Assembly (NCBI GenBank): GCA_040216635.1 | Contig: JAVJOU010000019.1 | Span: 48,655 to 112,654 of the forward strand | Source of the DNA: UBA1479 sp040216635 | GTDB lineage: Bacteria; Pseudomonadota; Alphaproteobacteria; Rhodospirillales; Casp-alpha2 | Direction of reading: 5' to 3' | Length of the DNA: 64,000 nucleotides | In this document: positions 25,386 through 34,495 of the stretch, in pieces | How the letters are laid out: each line of letters begins with the position of its first letter | Numbering within the stretch: position 1 is the first letter of the stretch | Notes under the pieces: model-generated | Seen by the model: the letters and a program-made list of their open reading frames with translations, nothing else | Told to the model about the DNA's origin: nothing | Database searches by the model: none | Program-made: the position numbers and the translations under genes

Positions 25386-28300
25386 TCTCGGGCGATCCCC
25401 ATATCTGAGTGTTCGGAGCGTGCCTCACGGAGTGCCCGATTAAAGAAATGTCTCGTTGCCTTGTCCCGCGCTTCAGCATCGGTCAGCACGATGTTTTTCA
25501 TCTCATTGTCGCGCTGGAACATGCGGATAGCGCCCTGGAAAAACGCATCACGGAACGCCGCGTAGACAACATCGGGCGGGTTGTTCCGCAGCATCTCGGT
25601 CATGTCTTCGTCCATGATGTCGCGATTGACTTGCTCGAAGCGGATCATGTCCGCTTCCGAAAAATCTGTCCCGTGGCGGTCATTGAACGCCTGAACGATC
25701 TCGGACAATTCCTTCTTTTCGTCTTCCGTATACGGCTTCGCACCGAATTCGCTGATCGCTTTCAAAGCTTCGGTGTCGCCAGCGCCAAGCGATGCGCTGC
25801 CAGCTTCTTTCTCGACCACTTTGAATGCCTGTAGTCGAAGCATTTCATCGGTGATTTCGATCTCGGGAGGCACTTCGCGGTTGGGCAGAAGGCGCGCGAG
25901 CCAGTTGCCATAGGTCGCAAGCTTCTCAAGGCTCGTGTCTTCAAGACGCATGATCTGCGCGATAAAGCTGTAGAAGCGCCCAAAACTTTTCAGGAGCTGG
26001 CGGAACTCTTCCTGCCGTCCCTCATCGTCATCAGCTTCAAAGCGTGTAACAGCATGCTTTACGAGGCCTTCAAGTTGGGCTCGGTCAGCACCGCTGAGCG
26101 GACCCTTGAAATAGGTCTGTGCGAAGCGCTCAATCTCTTCCTTGTCGAGATAGCCGAAGCGATAAAGCCGCCCTTCAAGATCGTAGACCATGTTCGGATC
26201 GGACATGGCCTCGACGGTTGTGACCTCGAAGAAAGGTTTGAATGCGGTCTGAATGTCTTCAATCGTGTTCTGAAAATCGAGAATGAACGTCTGGTCCTTG
26301 CCCGCTCGGGTTCGGTTTAGTCTGGAAAGTGTCTGCACGGCCTGAAGCCCTGCCAGTTTGCGATCTACATACATGGCGCATAGCTTGGGCTGATCGAATC
26401 CCGTCTGGTACTTCTCGGCGACAATCAGGATTTGATAGGTCTCGGGGTAGGGCGTGCCATCTGGTTTGAATCCGTCGAAGCGGCCTGGAAGCTCGGTTTC
26501 CGAGAAGTCGTTCAGATCGGCTTCTGTGTATGTCTCTCCGTCCAGTTCAAGATCGCCCGAGAACGCAACGAGCGCCTTCAGGTCTCCGTAACCCTGCTCG
26601 CGGATGTACTTCTTCACCCCGAAATAATATCGCAAAGCATGTTCGCGGCTTTGGGTGACGATCATGGCTTTGGCCTGCCCACCAATCATCCCCATGACGT
26701 GGCGACGGAAGTGCTCGACGATAATCTCTACCTTCTGGCCGATGGCCGTTGCATGAAGGTTTGCGTATCGTGCCACTTTCCGCTGGCCGCGCCGCCCGCT
26801 CAGCTCGGGATCATCTTCGATGGTCTTTTCGAGCTGATAGTAGGCTTTGTAGGTCATGTAGTTCTGGAGCACGTCCAGAATGAAGCCCTCTTCGATAGCC
26901 TGCCGCATCGAGTACAGATGGAATGGATGAGGCAAACCGTCGGGGCCTTGCGCCCCGAAACGCTCAAGCGTGACGTTGCGAGGGGTAGCCGTGAAGGCGA
27001 AAAAGCTGATGTTGGACTGTGGCCCACGAGCCTTCTGGTATTCCGCGATAAGGTCCTCGATATCGTCACTCGATGAAGCTTCGCGCGTAAGCGCATCCGT
27101 CATTGACTGCGCCGCTTTTCCGGACTGACTTGAATGGGCTTCGTCAATGATGACCGCAAAGTTGCGTTTGCTTTGACCTGAGAGTGCCTTCAGGTGATCG
27201 GTCGAAAACTTCTGGATCGTCGTGACGATAATCCGCGCACCCTTGGCGATGGCATCCTTGAGCTGTCGGGACGTACCGTCGATCTTTTTAACGACGCCTT
27301 GAGTCTGCTCAAACTGTGAAACTGTTCCCTGAAGCTGGCGGTCTAGGACCACACGATCTGTGACAATGATAGCCGTGTGGAACACCTGTGCATCACCTTC
27401 GTCATGAAGATTGATCGCATGGTGAGCCAGCCAGCCAATCGTGTTCGATTTCCCAGAGCCAGCCGAGTGCTGCACAAGATAGTTTTGCCCAGCACCGTTT
27501 ACGCGAGCATGAGACATAATCTTTCTTACCGCGTCGAGCTGTTGGAAGCGTGGAAAGATCATCACTTCGTTCTTGCCGCTGGACTCTATCGTCATGAACT
27601 GGCCGATAACGTCGATCAGAACGGTGCGGGAGAAGATGGCCGAACCCCAATCGCCATTAGCATAAAGGTAAGCGATACGGTGTTCGCCCTCGACATCGGG
27701 ATTGCCTGCGCCGCCGTCGCACCCCCGATTGAAAGGTAGAAAACGCGTCTTGCCATTTTGCAGACGCGTGGTCATCGACACATTGTCTTCATCGATGGCG
27801 AAGTGAACGAGCGCGCCTCGTTTGAACGTCAGCAAGGGTTCATTCGCTGGCGAGCGATCAGTGCGGTACTGCTTTTCTGCGTGCCTGAACGTCGTGCCTG
27901 TCAGAAGGTTTTTGGCTTCAATCGTTGCGACGGGCAGCCCGTTCAGGAAAAGGACGACATCAATACGGTTGCCGTGCTTCTGGCTGTATACGACCTCATC
28001 CATGACGCTGAGAATGTTCGCTTCATACTCTGCCATGCGCTTGGGTTCCAAGCCGCTTGCCGGACGGAAATAACAGAACACGAACGGAATGCCTGGGACA
28101 ATTTTTAACCCCTGTCGGAGTACATCCAACAAGCCGCGATCTTTCAGCGCCTTGTCGAGCTGTTTGAAAAGAACGTCTTCGGCTGAACCCGAATAATGCT
28201 GCTCAAGCTTTTCCCATGACTCCGCCTGCGTCTCTTTTAGAAACCGAACAACAAGCTCGCGATCCATCGCCAGTGGCTTGTCGAACTGAATTTCACCTGC

Positions 28301-28423
28301 ATAGCCTCGGCTCTTCTCTGATCCGACGCGGCGAAGATAGCCCTGTGTATCGATCAGCCTTTGGATCAGGTGTTCCTGAAGGACATCTTCTTTATGTACG
28401 TTGGCGGCAGCGTGCTCGGTCAT
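25382..28423 (-). CDS. hsdR: Type I restriction enzyme R subunit (HsdR)
   Basis: About 1013 residues from the ATG at 28423, which has GGGAGGT upstream and overlaps the DUF4160 stop (ATGA). Layout: N-terminal nuclease domain with the PD-(D/E)XK sequence RIDVVLFLNGLPVATIEAK, then an SF2 translocase with Walker A QHSAGSGKSNT and IDEAHSSQSG, followed by the helicase second domain (SREHALRYYF, YQTGFDQPKL, LSRLNRT). The C-terminal 200 residues are the helical region that contacts the methylase. With HsdM and HsdS it forms a complex that cuts unmethylated foreign DNA after translocation. All motifs appear intact. Confidence 0.95.
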   Translation of the reverse strand: MTEHAAANVHKEDVLQEHLIQRLIDTQGYLRRVGSEKSRGYAGEIQFDKPLAMDRELVVRFLKETQAESWEKLEQHYSGSAEDVLFKQLDKALKDRGLLDVLRQGLKIVPGIPFVFCYFRPASGLEPKRMAEYEANILSVMDEVVYSQKHGNRIDVVLFLNGLPVATIEAKNLLTGTTFRHAEKQYRTDRSPANEPLLTFKRGALVHFAIDEDNVSMTTRLQNGKTRFLPFNRGCDGGAGNPDVEGEHRIAYLYANGDWGSAIFSRTVLIDVIGQFMTIESSGKNEVMIFPRFQQLDAVRKIMSHARVNGAGQNYLVQHSAGSGKSNTIGWLAHHAINLHDEGDAQVFHTAIIVTDRVVLDRQLQGTVSQFEQTQGVVKKIDGTSRQLKDAIAKGARIIVTTIQKFSTDHLKALSGQSKRNFAVIIDEAHSSQSGKAAQSMTDALTREASSSDDIEDLIAEYQKARGPQSNISFFAFTATPRNVTLERFGAQGPDGLPHPFHLYSMRQAIEEGFILDVLQNYMTYKAYYQLEKTIEDDPELSGRRGQRKVARYANLHATAIGQKVEIIVEHFRRHVMGMIGGQAKAMIVTQSREHALRYYFGVKKYIREQGYGDLKALVAFSGDLELDGETYTEADLNDFSETELPGRFDGFKPDGTPYPETYQILIVAEKYQTGFDQPKLCAMYVDRKLAGLQAVQTLSRLNRTRAGKDQTFILDFQNTIEDIQTAFKPFFEVTTVEAMSDPNMVYDLEGRLYRFGYLDKEEIERFAQTYFKGPLSGADRAQLEGLVKHAVTRFEADDDEGRQEEFRQLLKSFGRFYSFIAQIMRLEDTSLEKLATYGNWLARLLPNREVPPEIEITDEMLRLQAFKVVEKEAGSASLGAGDTEALKAISEFGAKPYTEDEKKELSEIVQAFNDRHGTDFSEADMIRFEQVNRDIMDEDMTEMLRNNPPDVVYAAFRDAFFQGAIRMFQRDNEMKNIVLTDAEARDKATRHFFNRALREARSEHSDMGIARE

Positions 28424-28794
28424 TCTTGGTACCTCCCGACCGGGCAATCAGAAGGGCGCAACCGGTTCCATGTTTCGATTAGCTTCGGCTTATTCTCTTC
28501 CCACCAAGCGCGTATATTTTTTTCATACTTAAGTACGTCGCCACTCCCATTGAGGCGGGAGCAATACGCAATGTCGTAGTTGGCAGTGGACGATTGGTAT
28601 TCCACTCTAAAATGAGGAGGCGGATGCTCATTTGAAAAAATCTGAATCTTTAGGCCGTTGACGCGCTCCACCGTCTCTTCGGTGAGCATGCGGAGGGCCT
28701 TACCATCCTTAATTTCGAAAATCGGGCCTTGCCGGATGCTTTCAGCAAGAGCAGCGATTAATTCGTCTTCGACATCGACTGTCCATTCAGTCAT
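28420..28794 (-). CDS. DUF4160 domain protein inside the type I R-M operon
   Basis: 124 residues. The DUF4160 signature is GLKIQIFSNEHPPPHFRVEY near 47-66, followed by YDIAYCSRLNG. An N-terminal extension of about 45 residues has no known motif. DUF4160 proteins are commonly found in toxin-antitoxin-like pairs beside DUF2442 and within defence regions, with an unknown biochemical role. ATG and stop overlap both hsdS and hsdR by four bases, so its synthesis is tied to the restriction enzyme. It may modulate restriction, an inference from position. Confidence 0.82.
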   Translation of the reverse strand: MTEWTVDVEDELIAALAESIRQGPIFEIKDGKALRMLTEETVERVNGLKIQIFSNEHPPPHFRVEYQSSTANYDIAYCSRLNGSGDVLKYEKNIRAWWEENKPKLIETWNRLRPSDCPVGRYQE

Positions 28795-30089
28795 GCGCGC
28801 GCCTCCCGAAGAGCCATGTCCTCTTCAATCTGGTCTAGGCGGCGGTCGGTCTGCCCCTGCTTACCCCAGGTTGCCACGTCGATCTGGCCCGTGACAGCGG
28901 CGGTGATTAGGGCGGAGCGGAACTCTTGCAGCCGAGACATCGACTTCCGTGCTCGTTCTGTGATCGCGTCATTCGACTTCAGCACCTTCTGACACGCCCT
29001 TGCCCGTTCATCCTGTTGAGACACAGGAACATAAGTAAACCTAAAGCCTGCGATCTGATCTCCGCTGATATGGGGGACACTGACGCCTGTCAGCTCGGGC
29101 TCGAAATAGCCGAGGAATTTTTTGCTGGAAAGCAGGAGCTTCAAGAACTCCTTGGAAAGTGTTTTCAAAGGGATGATCTTACAGACGCGCTGCAACAGTA
29201 GTGCTGGAACGTCGCGTTCAGTGATCTCAGCTACGCGAATACCGCCTGAAATCCAAGGGCGGTCCATGCCCATAACGATGTCGCCGACCTCAAGCTGAAA
29301 ACGATCCAGACCATCCGTGTCTTCCTGAGGCCAATAGACAACATCGTCCCATCTTATCCTGCCAGGGGAAACATTCGCACCGCGTAGCAGACGGATGTCC
29401 ACCTCATCGGTGCTGAAGGAAGTACTCGCGAATGCGTATCCGGGCAGAATTTTGACATGGTGCCCGAGCTTTGAAAGGCTGGCATCTGCTGTAACAGCCT
29501 TTTCGATGGCTGAAAGCGAGCGTTCACGAAGTAACCCCACCAACCGCTGCTTCTTCTCGATCAGTTGGTCAATGCGAGCTGTCTCGTGGTCGAGAAATTC
29601 CGCGATGGCTTTTTGGGTGTCGAGGTCGGGAAGCATCACCGGCACGTTGCGGAGTGCCTCATGCTCCAAGTCCCACTGGTTAACCCTGACGCCCTTCGAG
29701 ATGCGTCCGTAGAGCGCGATGTAAGGTTCACTCCGCAGGAGGTAGTGAAGGAATTGATCCCATTCATCACTCAGCGGTTCGTAGACGTAATATGCTGGAC
29801 TAACGATCCCTCGATAACGGGATATGGCTATAGAGCCCTGCCACGCCTTCATTTTGTTTGTGACAAGCGATCCTTCCGTAACGAGTTGGTAGCCTGATAG
29901 GTCGTCAGACTCCTTGTTGTGGTTGTCGTCTCGGGACGATTTCGGAATGACGCCGTAGTCGCGATACACTGAAAGCAATTCTTCATCGGCATGGCCTGTA
30001 AGCTTCCGCCTGCGGAAAAGCGACCATAGCGGACGGGTTTCCCAACCTGGCGGCGTTCGCGAAGCAATGAACCCCTGAAGCTCGGTCAC
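28791..30089 (-). CDS. hsdS: Type I restriction enzyme specificity subunit (HsdS)
   Basis: 432 residues with two target-recognition domains, each followed by a conserved helical spacer. The first TRD opens with PPGWETRPLWSLFRRRKLTG and ends in the spacer LPDLDTQKAIAEFLDHETARIDQLIEKKQRLVGLLRERS near residues 150-195. The second spacer is VSQQDERARACQKVLKSNDA toward the C-terminus. TRDs set the bipartite DNA target of both methylation and restriction. The specificity cannot be predicted here. ATGA overlaps join it to hsdM upstream and to the DUF4160 gene downstream. Confidence 0.93.
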   Translation of the reverse strand: MTELQGFIASRTPPGWETRPLWSLFRRRKLTGHADEELLSVYRDYGVIPKSSRDDNHNKESDDLSGYQLVTEGSLVTNKMKAWQGSIAISRYRGIVSPAYYVYEPLSDEWDQFLHYLLRSEPYIALYGRISKGVRVNQWDLEHEALRNVPVMLPDLDTQKAIAEFLDHETARIDQLIEKKQRLVGLLRERSLSAIEKAVTADASLSKLGHHVKILPGYAFASTSFSTDEVDIRLLRGANVSPGRIRWDDVVYWPQEDTDGLDRFQLEVGDIVMGMDRPWISGGIRVAEITERDVPALLLQRVCKIIPLKTLSKEFLKLLLSSKKFLGYFEPELTGVSVPHISGDQIAGFRFTYVPVSQQDERARACQKVLKSNDAITERARKSMSRLQEFRSALITAAVTGQIDVATWGKQGQTDRRLDQIEEDMALREARA

Positions 30090-32110
30090 GCTGCCACCTC
30101 CTTCAGAAGCCCGGCGATTTCGGCTTCGAGCGCCTTCAGTTCGGTGTCGATCTCTTCGAGGGGCCGGGGCGGCATATATTGGTAGAAATAGCGGTTGAAG
30201 TTGAATTCATAGCCGACGCGACCGACCTGCTTGTCCCGAGCGTCGGTATAGTTTTCATCGACCCAGGCATCAGGCACGAAGGGCAGGACCTCGCGCTTCA
30301 TATACTCCCGCCAATCGTCACCCAGCGGCACAAGCTCATGGTCGCGCAAATCTGTGTCGGGCTCCGGTTTGCCGTTCTTGTCAGTACAAATATCAGCGTC
30401 CTCATCCTGCTCAGATAGAGCGGACAAGATTGCCTTCTTGACTGGCGCACCAACCTTCAATCCAGTCGTCTTCAATGCCTTGGACAGTGCTTTCTCGAAG
30501 GTATCTCTGTTGGTGAAGAGCTGATCGCCGATGCTCCGAAGCGCGGTTTCGATAGTCGCTCGGTCAGCTTCGTCCAGACGCCCATATGGCTTCTGGTCGA
30601 CCAGACAAGCAAGCCGCTCAGCACTCACTTGGAGATTCAGCTTTAGCGGACGCTCGACGCGGATTTCACGATAGCCGAAATCAGTCGTGTCGAAAATCTT
30701 TGAAACATCATCTTGACCATTTTTGCCATTGAGAAAGTCGGCATAGAGACGGACGATCTCGGCGCGAGCTTCATCGGTTATTTCGCGGCGCTTTGACCCC
30801 AGAGACTTCCGCATAGATTTCCAGAAGCGTTCGCCTGACGCGTCGATCAACTGTACCTTGCCTTGGCGGTTCTTAGGCTTCCGATTGGTGAGTAGCCAGA
30901 CATAGGTCTGGATGCCTGTGTTGTAAAAGAGGTCGGTCGGCAGAGCGACAATGGCCTCGACCCAATCGTTTTCGAGCATCCAGCGGCGTATTTCGCTTTC
31001 GCCGGACTGCGCTCCGCCTGTGAAGAGTGGCGAGCCGTTCATGACGATGCCGATGCGCGAGCCCTCTTCATCATCGCGCATCTTGGAAATCATGTGCTGA
31101 AGAAACAGAAGCTGCCCGTCCGAGATGCGGGGTGTCCCCGCGCCAAAGCGGCCTTCTAGCCCCATGTTCTCGGCTTCCGACTTGATCGGGTCCTGATACT
31201 TCTTCCAGTCCACACCGTAGGGCGGATTGGACAGCATGTAGTGGAACTTCTTATCCGCATGAGCATCGGTAGTGAGCGTATTGCCAAAGGCGATCTGCTC
31301 CGGGTCGTGGCCGGTCACCAACATGTCTGATTTGCAGATGCCGAAGGACTCGTCGTTCAACTCTTGGCCGAAAAGTTCGACGCGGATCGACGGATTGAAG
31401 TCTTTCAAAGCCTCTTCGGTCAGCGCCAGCATGCCGCCCGTGCCACAAGCGGGGTCGTAGACCTGACGGATGATGCCGCGACCCGTCAGCTTCGCATCAT
31501 CATTGGCGATTAGCAGATCGACGATCAGCTTGATGACCTCACGGGGGGTGAAGTGTTCCCCTGCGGTTTCGTTCGATATTTCAGAGAAGCGACGGATCAG
31601 CTCTTCGAAGAGGTAACCCATCTCAAGGTTCGAGATGGTGTCGGGGTGCAGGTCGATCTCAGAGAAGCGCTCGAAGACGTTCCAGAGGATGCCGCCATCT
31701 TTCAGGCGCTTAAGCTGATCAGTGAAGCGGAACTTGTCGAGAAAGATATCGCGGACGTTGGGCGAGAATTTCGTTATGTAGTCGATCAGGTTCTGGTGGA
31801 GTTGGCCGGGGTCTTGGCCCTTCAGGCTGTCGAAGGTGAAGCGCGAGAGATTGTAGACCTTCACGTTACCACCAACCGCGCCGAAAAGGATCATGTCGCG
31901 CGTGGCATCGTCAGCGCTTTCGGGTAGTGATTTCTCGGCTTCGAGAACGGCTTGCTTGCTGCCTTCCAAAAGACAGTCGAGACGCCGCAGAACGACGAAC
32001 GGTAGAATGACCTTGCCGTATTCGGATTGCTTGAAGTCACCTCGAAGAATTTCGGCAACTGACCAAACGAAGCCTCCCAAGTTCTGTATTTTCGAAGTTT
32101 CGTTTGTCAC
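30086..32110 (-). CDS. hsdM: Type I restriction enzyme methylase subunit (HsdM)
   Basis: 674 residues, starting with GTG at 32110 with AGGGG overlapping the stop of the HTH gene. An N-terminal helical domain (FVWSVAEILRGDFKQSEYGK) is followed by a gamma-class adenine methyltransferase: VYDPACGTGGMLALTEEAL with the SAM-binding FxGxG-type loop, and MLSNPPYGVDWKKYQD with the catalytic NPPY. The C-terminal tail (YFYQYMPPRPLEEIDTELKALEAEIAGLLKEVAA) is the family coiled coil. It methylates N6-adenine at the HsdS target and is also part of the restriction complex. Overlap with hsdS is four bases. Confidence 0.95.
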   Translation of the reverse strand: MTNETSKIQNLGGFVWSVAEILRGDFKQSEYGKVILPFVVLRRLDCLLEGSKQAVLEAEKSLPESADDATRDMILFGAVGGNVKVYNLSRFTFDSLKGQDPGQLHQNLIDYITKFSPNVRDIFLDKFRFTDQLKRLKDGGILWNVFERFSEIDLHPDTISNLEMGYLFEELIRRFSEISNETAGEHFTPREVIKLIVDLLIANDDAKLTGRGIIRQVYDPACGTGGMLALTEEALKDFNPSIRVELFGQELNDESFGICKSDMLVTGHDPEQIAFGNTLTTDAHADKKFHYMLSNPPYGVDWKKYQDPIKSEAENMGLEGRFGAGTPRISDGQLLFLQHMISKMRDDEEGSRIGIVMNGSPLFTGGAQSGESEIRRWMLENDWVEAIVALPTDLFYNTGIQTYVWLLTNRKPKNRQGKVQLIDASGERFWKSMRKSLGSKRREITDEARAEIVRLYADFLNGKNGQDDVSKIFDTTDFGYREIRVERPLKLNLQVSAERLACLVDQKPYGRLDEADRATIETALRSIGDQLFTNRDTFEKALSKALKTTGLKVGAPVKKAILSALSEQDEDADICTDKNGKPEPDTDLRDHELVPLGDDWREYMKREVLPFVPDAWVDENYTDARDKQVGRVGYEFNFNRYFYQYMPPRPLEEIDTELKALEAEIAGLLKEVAA

Positions 32111-32123
32111 TTAATAGATCCCC

Positions 32124-32303
32124 TTAGCCTTTTAGTTTGGACTTATCATCAATCCATTGTTCGATCTCACCACGGCGAAAGCGCCACGAACCCCCGACCT
32201 TAAACCCCGGAATCCCGCCCTCCGCAGCAAGTCGATAGGCTGTTTTCTCGGTCAGCTTAAGGTAGGCCGCGACCTCTTTGATCGTCAGGATTTCATCATC
32301 CAT
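32124..32303 (-). CDS. Excisionase-type MerR-like HTH protein leading the hsd operon
   Basis: A 59-residue protein. MDDEILTIKEVAAYLKLTEK is the start of the winged-helix fold of excisionase-family DNA-binding proteins, continued by TAYRLAAEGGIPGFKVGGSW and RFRRGEIEQWIDDK, the recognition helix and wing. The stop overlaps the ribosome-binding site of hsdM, with 13 bases between stop and GTG, so it is the first gene of the operon. It probably regulates the operon or assists DNA bending. A possible promoter lies upstream on the minus strand (TTGCGG-N17-TATTTT). Confidence 0.8.
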   Translation of the reverse strand: MDDEILTIKEVAAYLKLTEKTAYRLAAEGGIPGFKVGGSWRFRRGEIEQWIDDKSKLKG

Positions 32304-32425
32304 AGTGCGAATAGCCTATCATCCCTTATGAGAAAATACGGAAAAATTGTCCTACCCGCAAGGCGCGAGCTTTAATCTATCCACCACGCTGAGGGTTGCA
32401 TAATATGTATGCCGACAATGCCAAG

Positions 32426-32525
32426 GGCCAGGGATCGACGCCAAATGGCTGAAACCTCCGGCCTGTAAGATGTCGGTTTACGAGAGCCCGTACCGCCTGC
32501 CGCATGTACGGCAGGCGGTGACGCC
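32426..32525 (+). repeat. Structured repeat copy 3 (of four)
   Basis: Contains CAGGGATCGACGCC, TGGCTGAAACC, then GGTTTACGAGAGCCCG and GACGCC. The second hairpin is the longest of the four: CCGCCTGCCG, a CATGTA loop, and CGGCAGGCGG (32493-32518), ten base pairs. The first stem is weaker here (CCGGC with GTCGG using G-U). It is located between the promoter side of the HTH-hsdM operon and the end of the relaxase gene, marking a module edge. Confidence 0.75.
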
Positions 32526-32534
32526 AAGACTTTC

Positions 32535-34148
32535 CTATCTCTCCTTATCCTGATCCCGCCGCCTTTGTTGCCTGCGCCGCACTTCTTCCTGTTGGGCCAG
32601 TTTCGGCTTCGAGGTCTTATCGCCACGGTCTCCAGCTTCTCCTTTTTCAAACTCATCCGCTGCTTTCGTGAACTGATGACTCAGGCGGTTCCAACCGGAA
32701 CGCCAATCTTCGAGGTCGCGGCCTTGTTGTTTCGGAGCTTTCTCTACTCCCTTGCTCAGCAATGCCTCATAGGATTTCGAGTCAATCGCATCCAGATGCT
32801 CGACCCCGCGCCTCGCTCGTTGCTCCTGACGTGCACGGCGCAACGATTTGATTGCTCTCGATCGTTGCTCCCGCTTTTCAACTTTCATGACGGACCGGAG
32901 CGAGCGCTTCTGATTCTCCATGACGAGGCGGTGTTCTTTAACCAACTCAGTTTCGGTTTTGCGCTGCCGCTCAATTAACGCGGCCTGAAGTTGCCGTGTT
33001 TCTGTGCGCCGGTTGCGATCACGATACTGCCGAATACGTTTGATGACATGCTCCATTCCGGTGACGCGTCCTAGAAAACGCGCAAGCCCTTTGGGTCGCG
33101 CGCGCAAACGCTGCTGTCTGATGGATCGTGCGAGCTCCAGACGCTTGGCCCGAAAGGACACCCGTTCCGCATGATGCTTCTTCTTCATGGCAGCTCGTTC
33201 CTTATTTTGACGCGCGGCAAGCTCACGCACTTTCGTAAGGGCAGCACGCCGCCGCTCGGCCTCTTTGTCCGAGAGCGCTTTTATCGCCGCGGCCTCGCGG
33301 TCGAGCTTGTCCTGGATCGCCTTATCCTTCCGCTGCTTAGCGGCCAAGGCCTTGGCCTCATCGACGCTCGGCAACGTCTCGGGCGGAAAATCTCTTTCCA
33401 GAAAAGCGCGGACATCCTTTGCCCGGACAGACTTGTCGTCGATGAGCCTCGGCAAGGCATTGGTGTCGCCGTGGATATCGACAAGCACATAAGGCCGGTT
33501 CCCACGTGCAAGCATGTAACCATGCTCACCAAGCGCCCGAACAAAGGCCTTCGCGGAATCCCGCGTCCGCCAAAGCTCGGTCACGAGCTCCATGCGCTGC
33601 TCTCGTGTGAGCCCGGTCGTATCCTGCTGATGCTTGTCGTAGAGCGAGAGCTGCGAGGATTTTTCGGGATTGTCATGATCGCGGTCATATCCCCCCGCAA
33701 GCTCTAGTCCGTGATCGCGTGCGAACTGCCGCGTCACCCGCATGAGCTTTTCACGATCGAAGGAGAGCTGAACGGCTTTCCCGGCCTCGGCATCAATGCG
33801 CGACCAGACGATATGGGCGTGCTCGCGGTCATGTTTGATATGAAAGACGACGGCGCGGGGTTGCCCCTCTAAACCAAGCGCTTTTTCGACGCGCTCCACA
33901 TAGTCGCGATATTGCTCCTGGGTCAGGCGTCCCTGCGCCGGATCGGGATTAATCGAGAGGCTATAGAGATAATTGCGGCAATTGGTCAGGGCGTCGGCCT
34001 GCAATTGCCATTCGGCAAAGGCCCCGTGCAGATCGTTTGCAAGAGCGCCCCGCACGTCCATGACCATGACGTGCTCGTTGTCCTCGGCATTGAGGAGATG
34101 GGTGGCGAGGTCCTGTCCGGATGCCCGCTGTGATGCAAAGGGGATCAT
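32535..34148 (-). CDS. Relaxase/mobilization nuclease
   Basis: 537 residues. The N-terminal 200 form a relaxase domain: a Tyr-rich NYLYSLSINPDP near 58-69 may supply the catalytic Tyr, and HIKHDREHAHIVWSRID near 103-119 holds the His triad that binds metal (MobA/VirD2-like MOBP-type). The C-terminal half is long, charged and coiled coil, rich in Arg/Lys/Glu. It nicks oriT and leads single-stranded DNA into a recipient. The ATG overlaps the MobC-like stop (ATGA at 34145-34148). Completeness suggests a functional gene; the precise MOB class is not certain. Confidence 0.85.
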   Translation of the reverse strand: MIPFASQRASGQDLATHLLNAEDNEHVMVMDVRGALANDLHGAFAEWQLQADALTNCRNYLYSLSINPDPAQGRLTQEQYRDYVERVEKALGLEGQPRAVVFHIKHDREHAHIVWSRIDAEAGKAVQLSFDREKLMRVTRQFARDHGLELAGGYDRDHDNPEKSSQLSLYDKHQQDTTGLTREQRMELVTELWRTRDSAKAFVRALGEHGYMLARGNRPYVLVDIHGDTNALPRLIDDKSVRAKDVRAFLERDFPPETLPSVDEAKALAAKQRKDKAIQDKLDREAAAIKALSDKEAERRRAALTKVRELAARQNKERAAMKKKHHAERVSFRAKRLELARSIRQQRLRARPKGLARFLGRVTGMEHVIKRIRQYRDRNRRTETRQLQAALIERQRKTETELVKEHRLVMENQKRSLRSVMKVEKREQRSRAIKSLRRARQEQRARRGVEHLDAIDSKSYEALLSKGVEKAPKQQGRDLEDWRSGWNRLSHQFTKAADEFEKGEAGDRGDKTSKPKLAQQEEVRRRQQRRRDQDKER

Positions 34149-34495
34149 GGTGTCCTCCCAAAAGCGTCAAAAACAGTTGCGCGAAGAAGATCGAACTTGG
34201 CACGAATGGCGGCGAGCGCAGTCAGGCCTTCCGGCGAGAGCCCCTCATCGCGTTCCAATCGGGAGAGGCCATCGGCAATGGCGGCGCAGGCTGCGAGTAT
34301 CTGAACCAGCACGCGACCATCGGCAGAAACCCGTCGCGCCGATCTCTGGGGCGGCTTGCCGAAGATTTGCGCTTTGATGAATGCACTCTTCGACTGGCCC
34401 GCACGATCAGCAAGACGCGTAAGTCTGTCTCGCTCCGCCGCTGAAAAGCGGATCGAAAAAGGTGGTTCGCGCTTCTGTTTCGTTTTCTCCGACAT
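34145..34495 (-). CDS. MobC-like accessory mobilization protein
   Basis: 116 residues from the ATG at 34495. A longer reading upstream runs through the hairpin-rich noncoding region and is unlikely. A basic N-terminus (MSEKTKQKREPPFSIRFSAA) leads into a ribbon-helix-helix-like segment, ERDRLTRLADRAGQSKSAFIKAQIF, typical of MobC and similar relaxosome proteins that bind oriT. The C-terminal helix carries VQILAACAAIADGLSRLERD. It is translationally coupled to the relaxase, as is usual for mob operons. The candidate oriT is directly upstream. Confidence 0.8.
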   Translation of the reverse strand: MSEKTKQKREPPFSIRFSAAERDRLTRLADRAGQSKSAFIKAQIFGKPPQRSARRVSADGRVLVQILAACAAIADGLSRLERDEGLSPEGLTALAAIRAKFDLLRATVFDAFGRTP

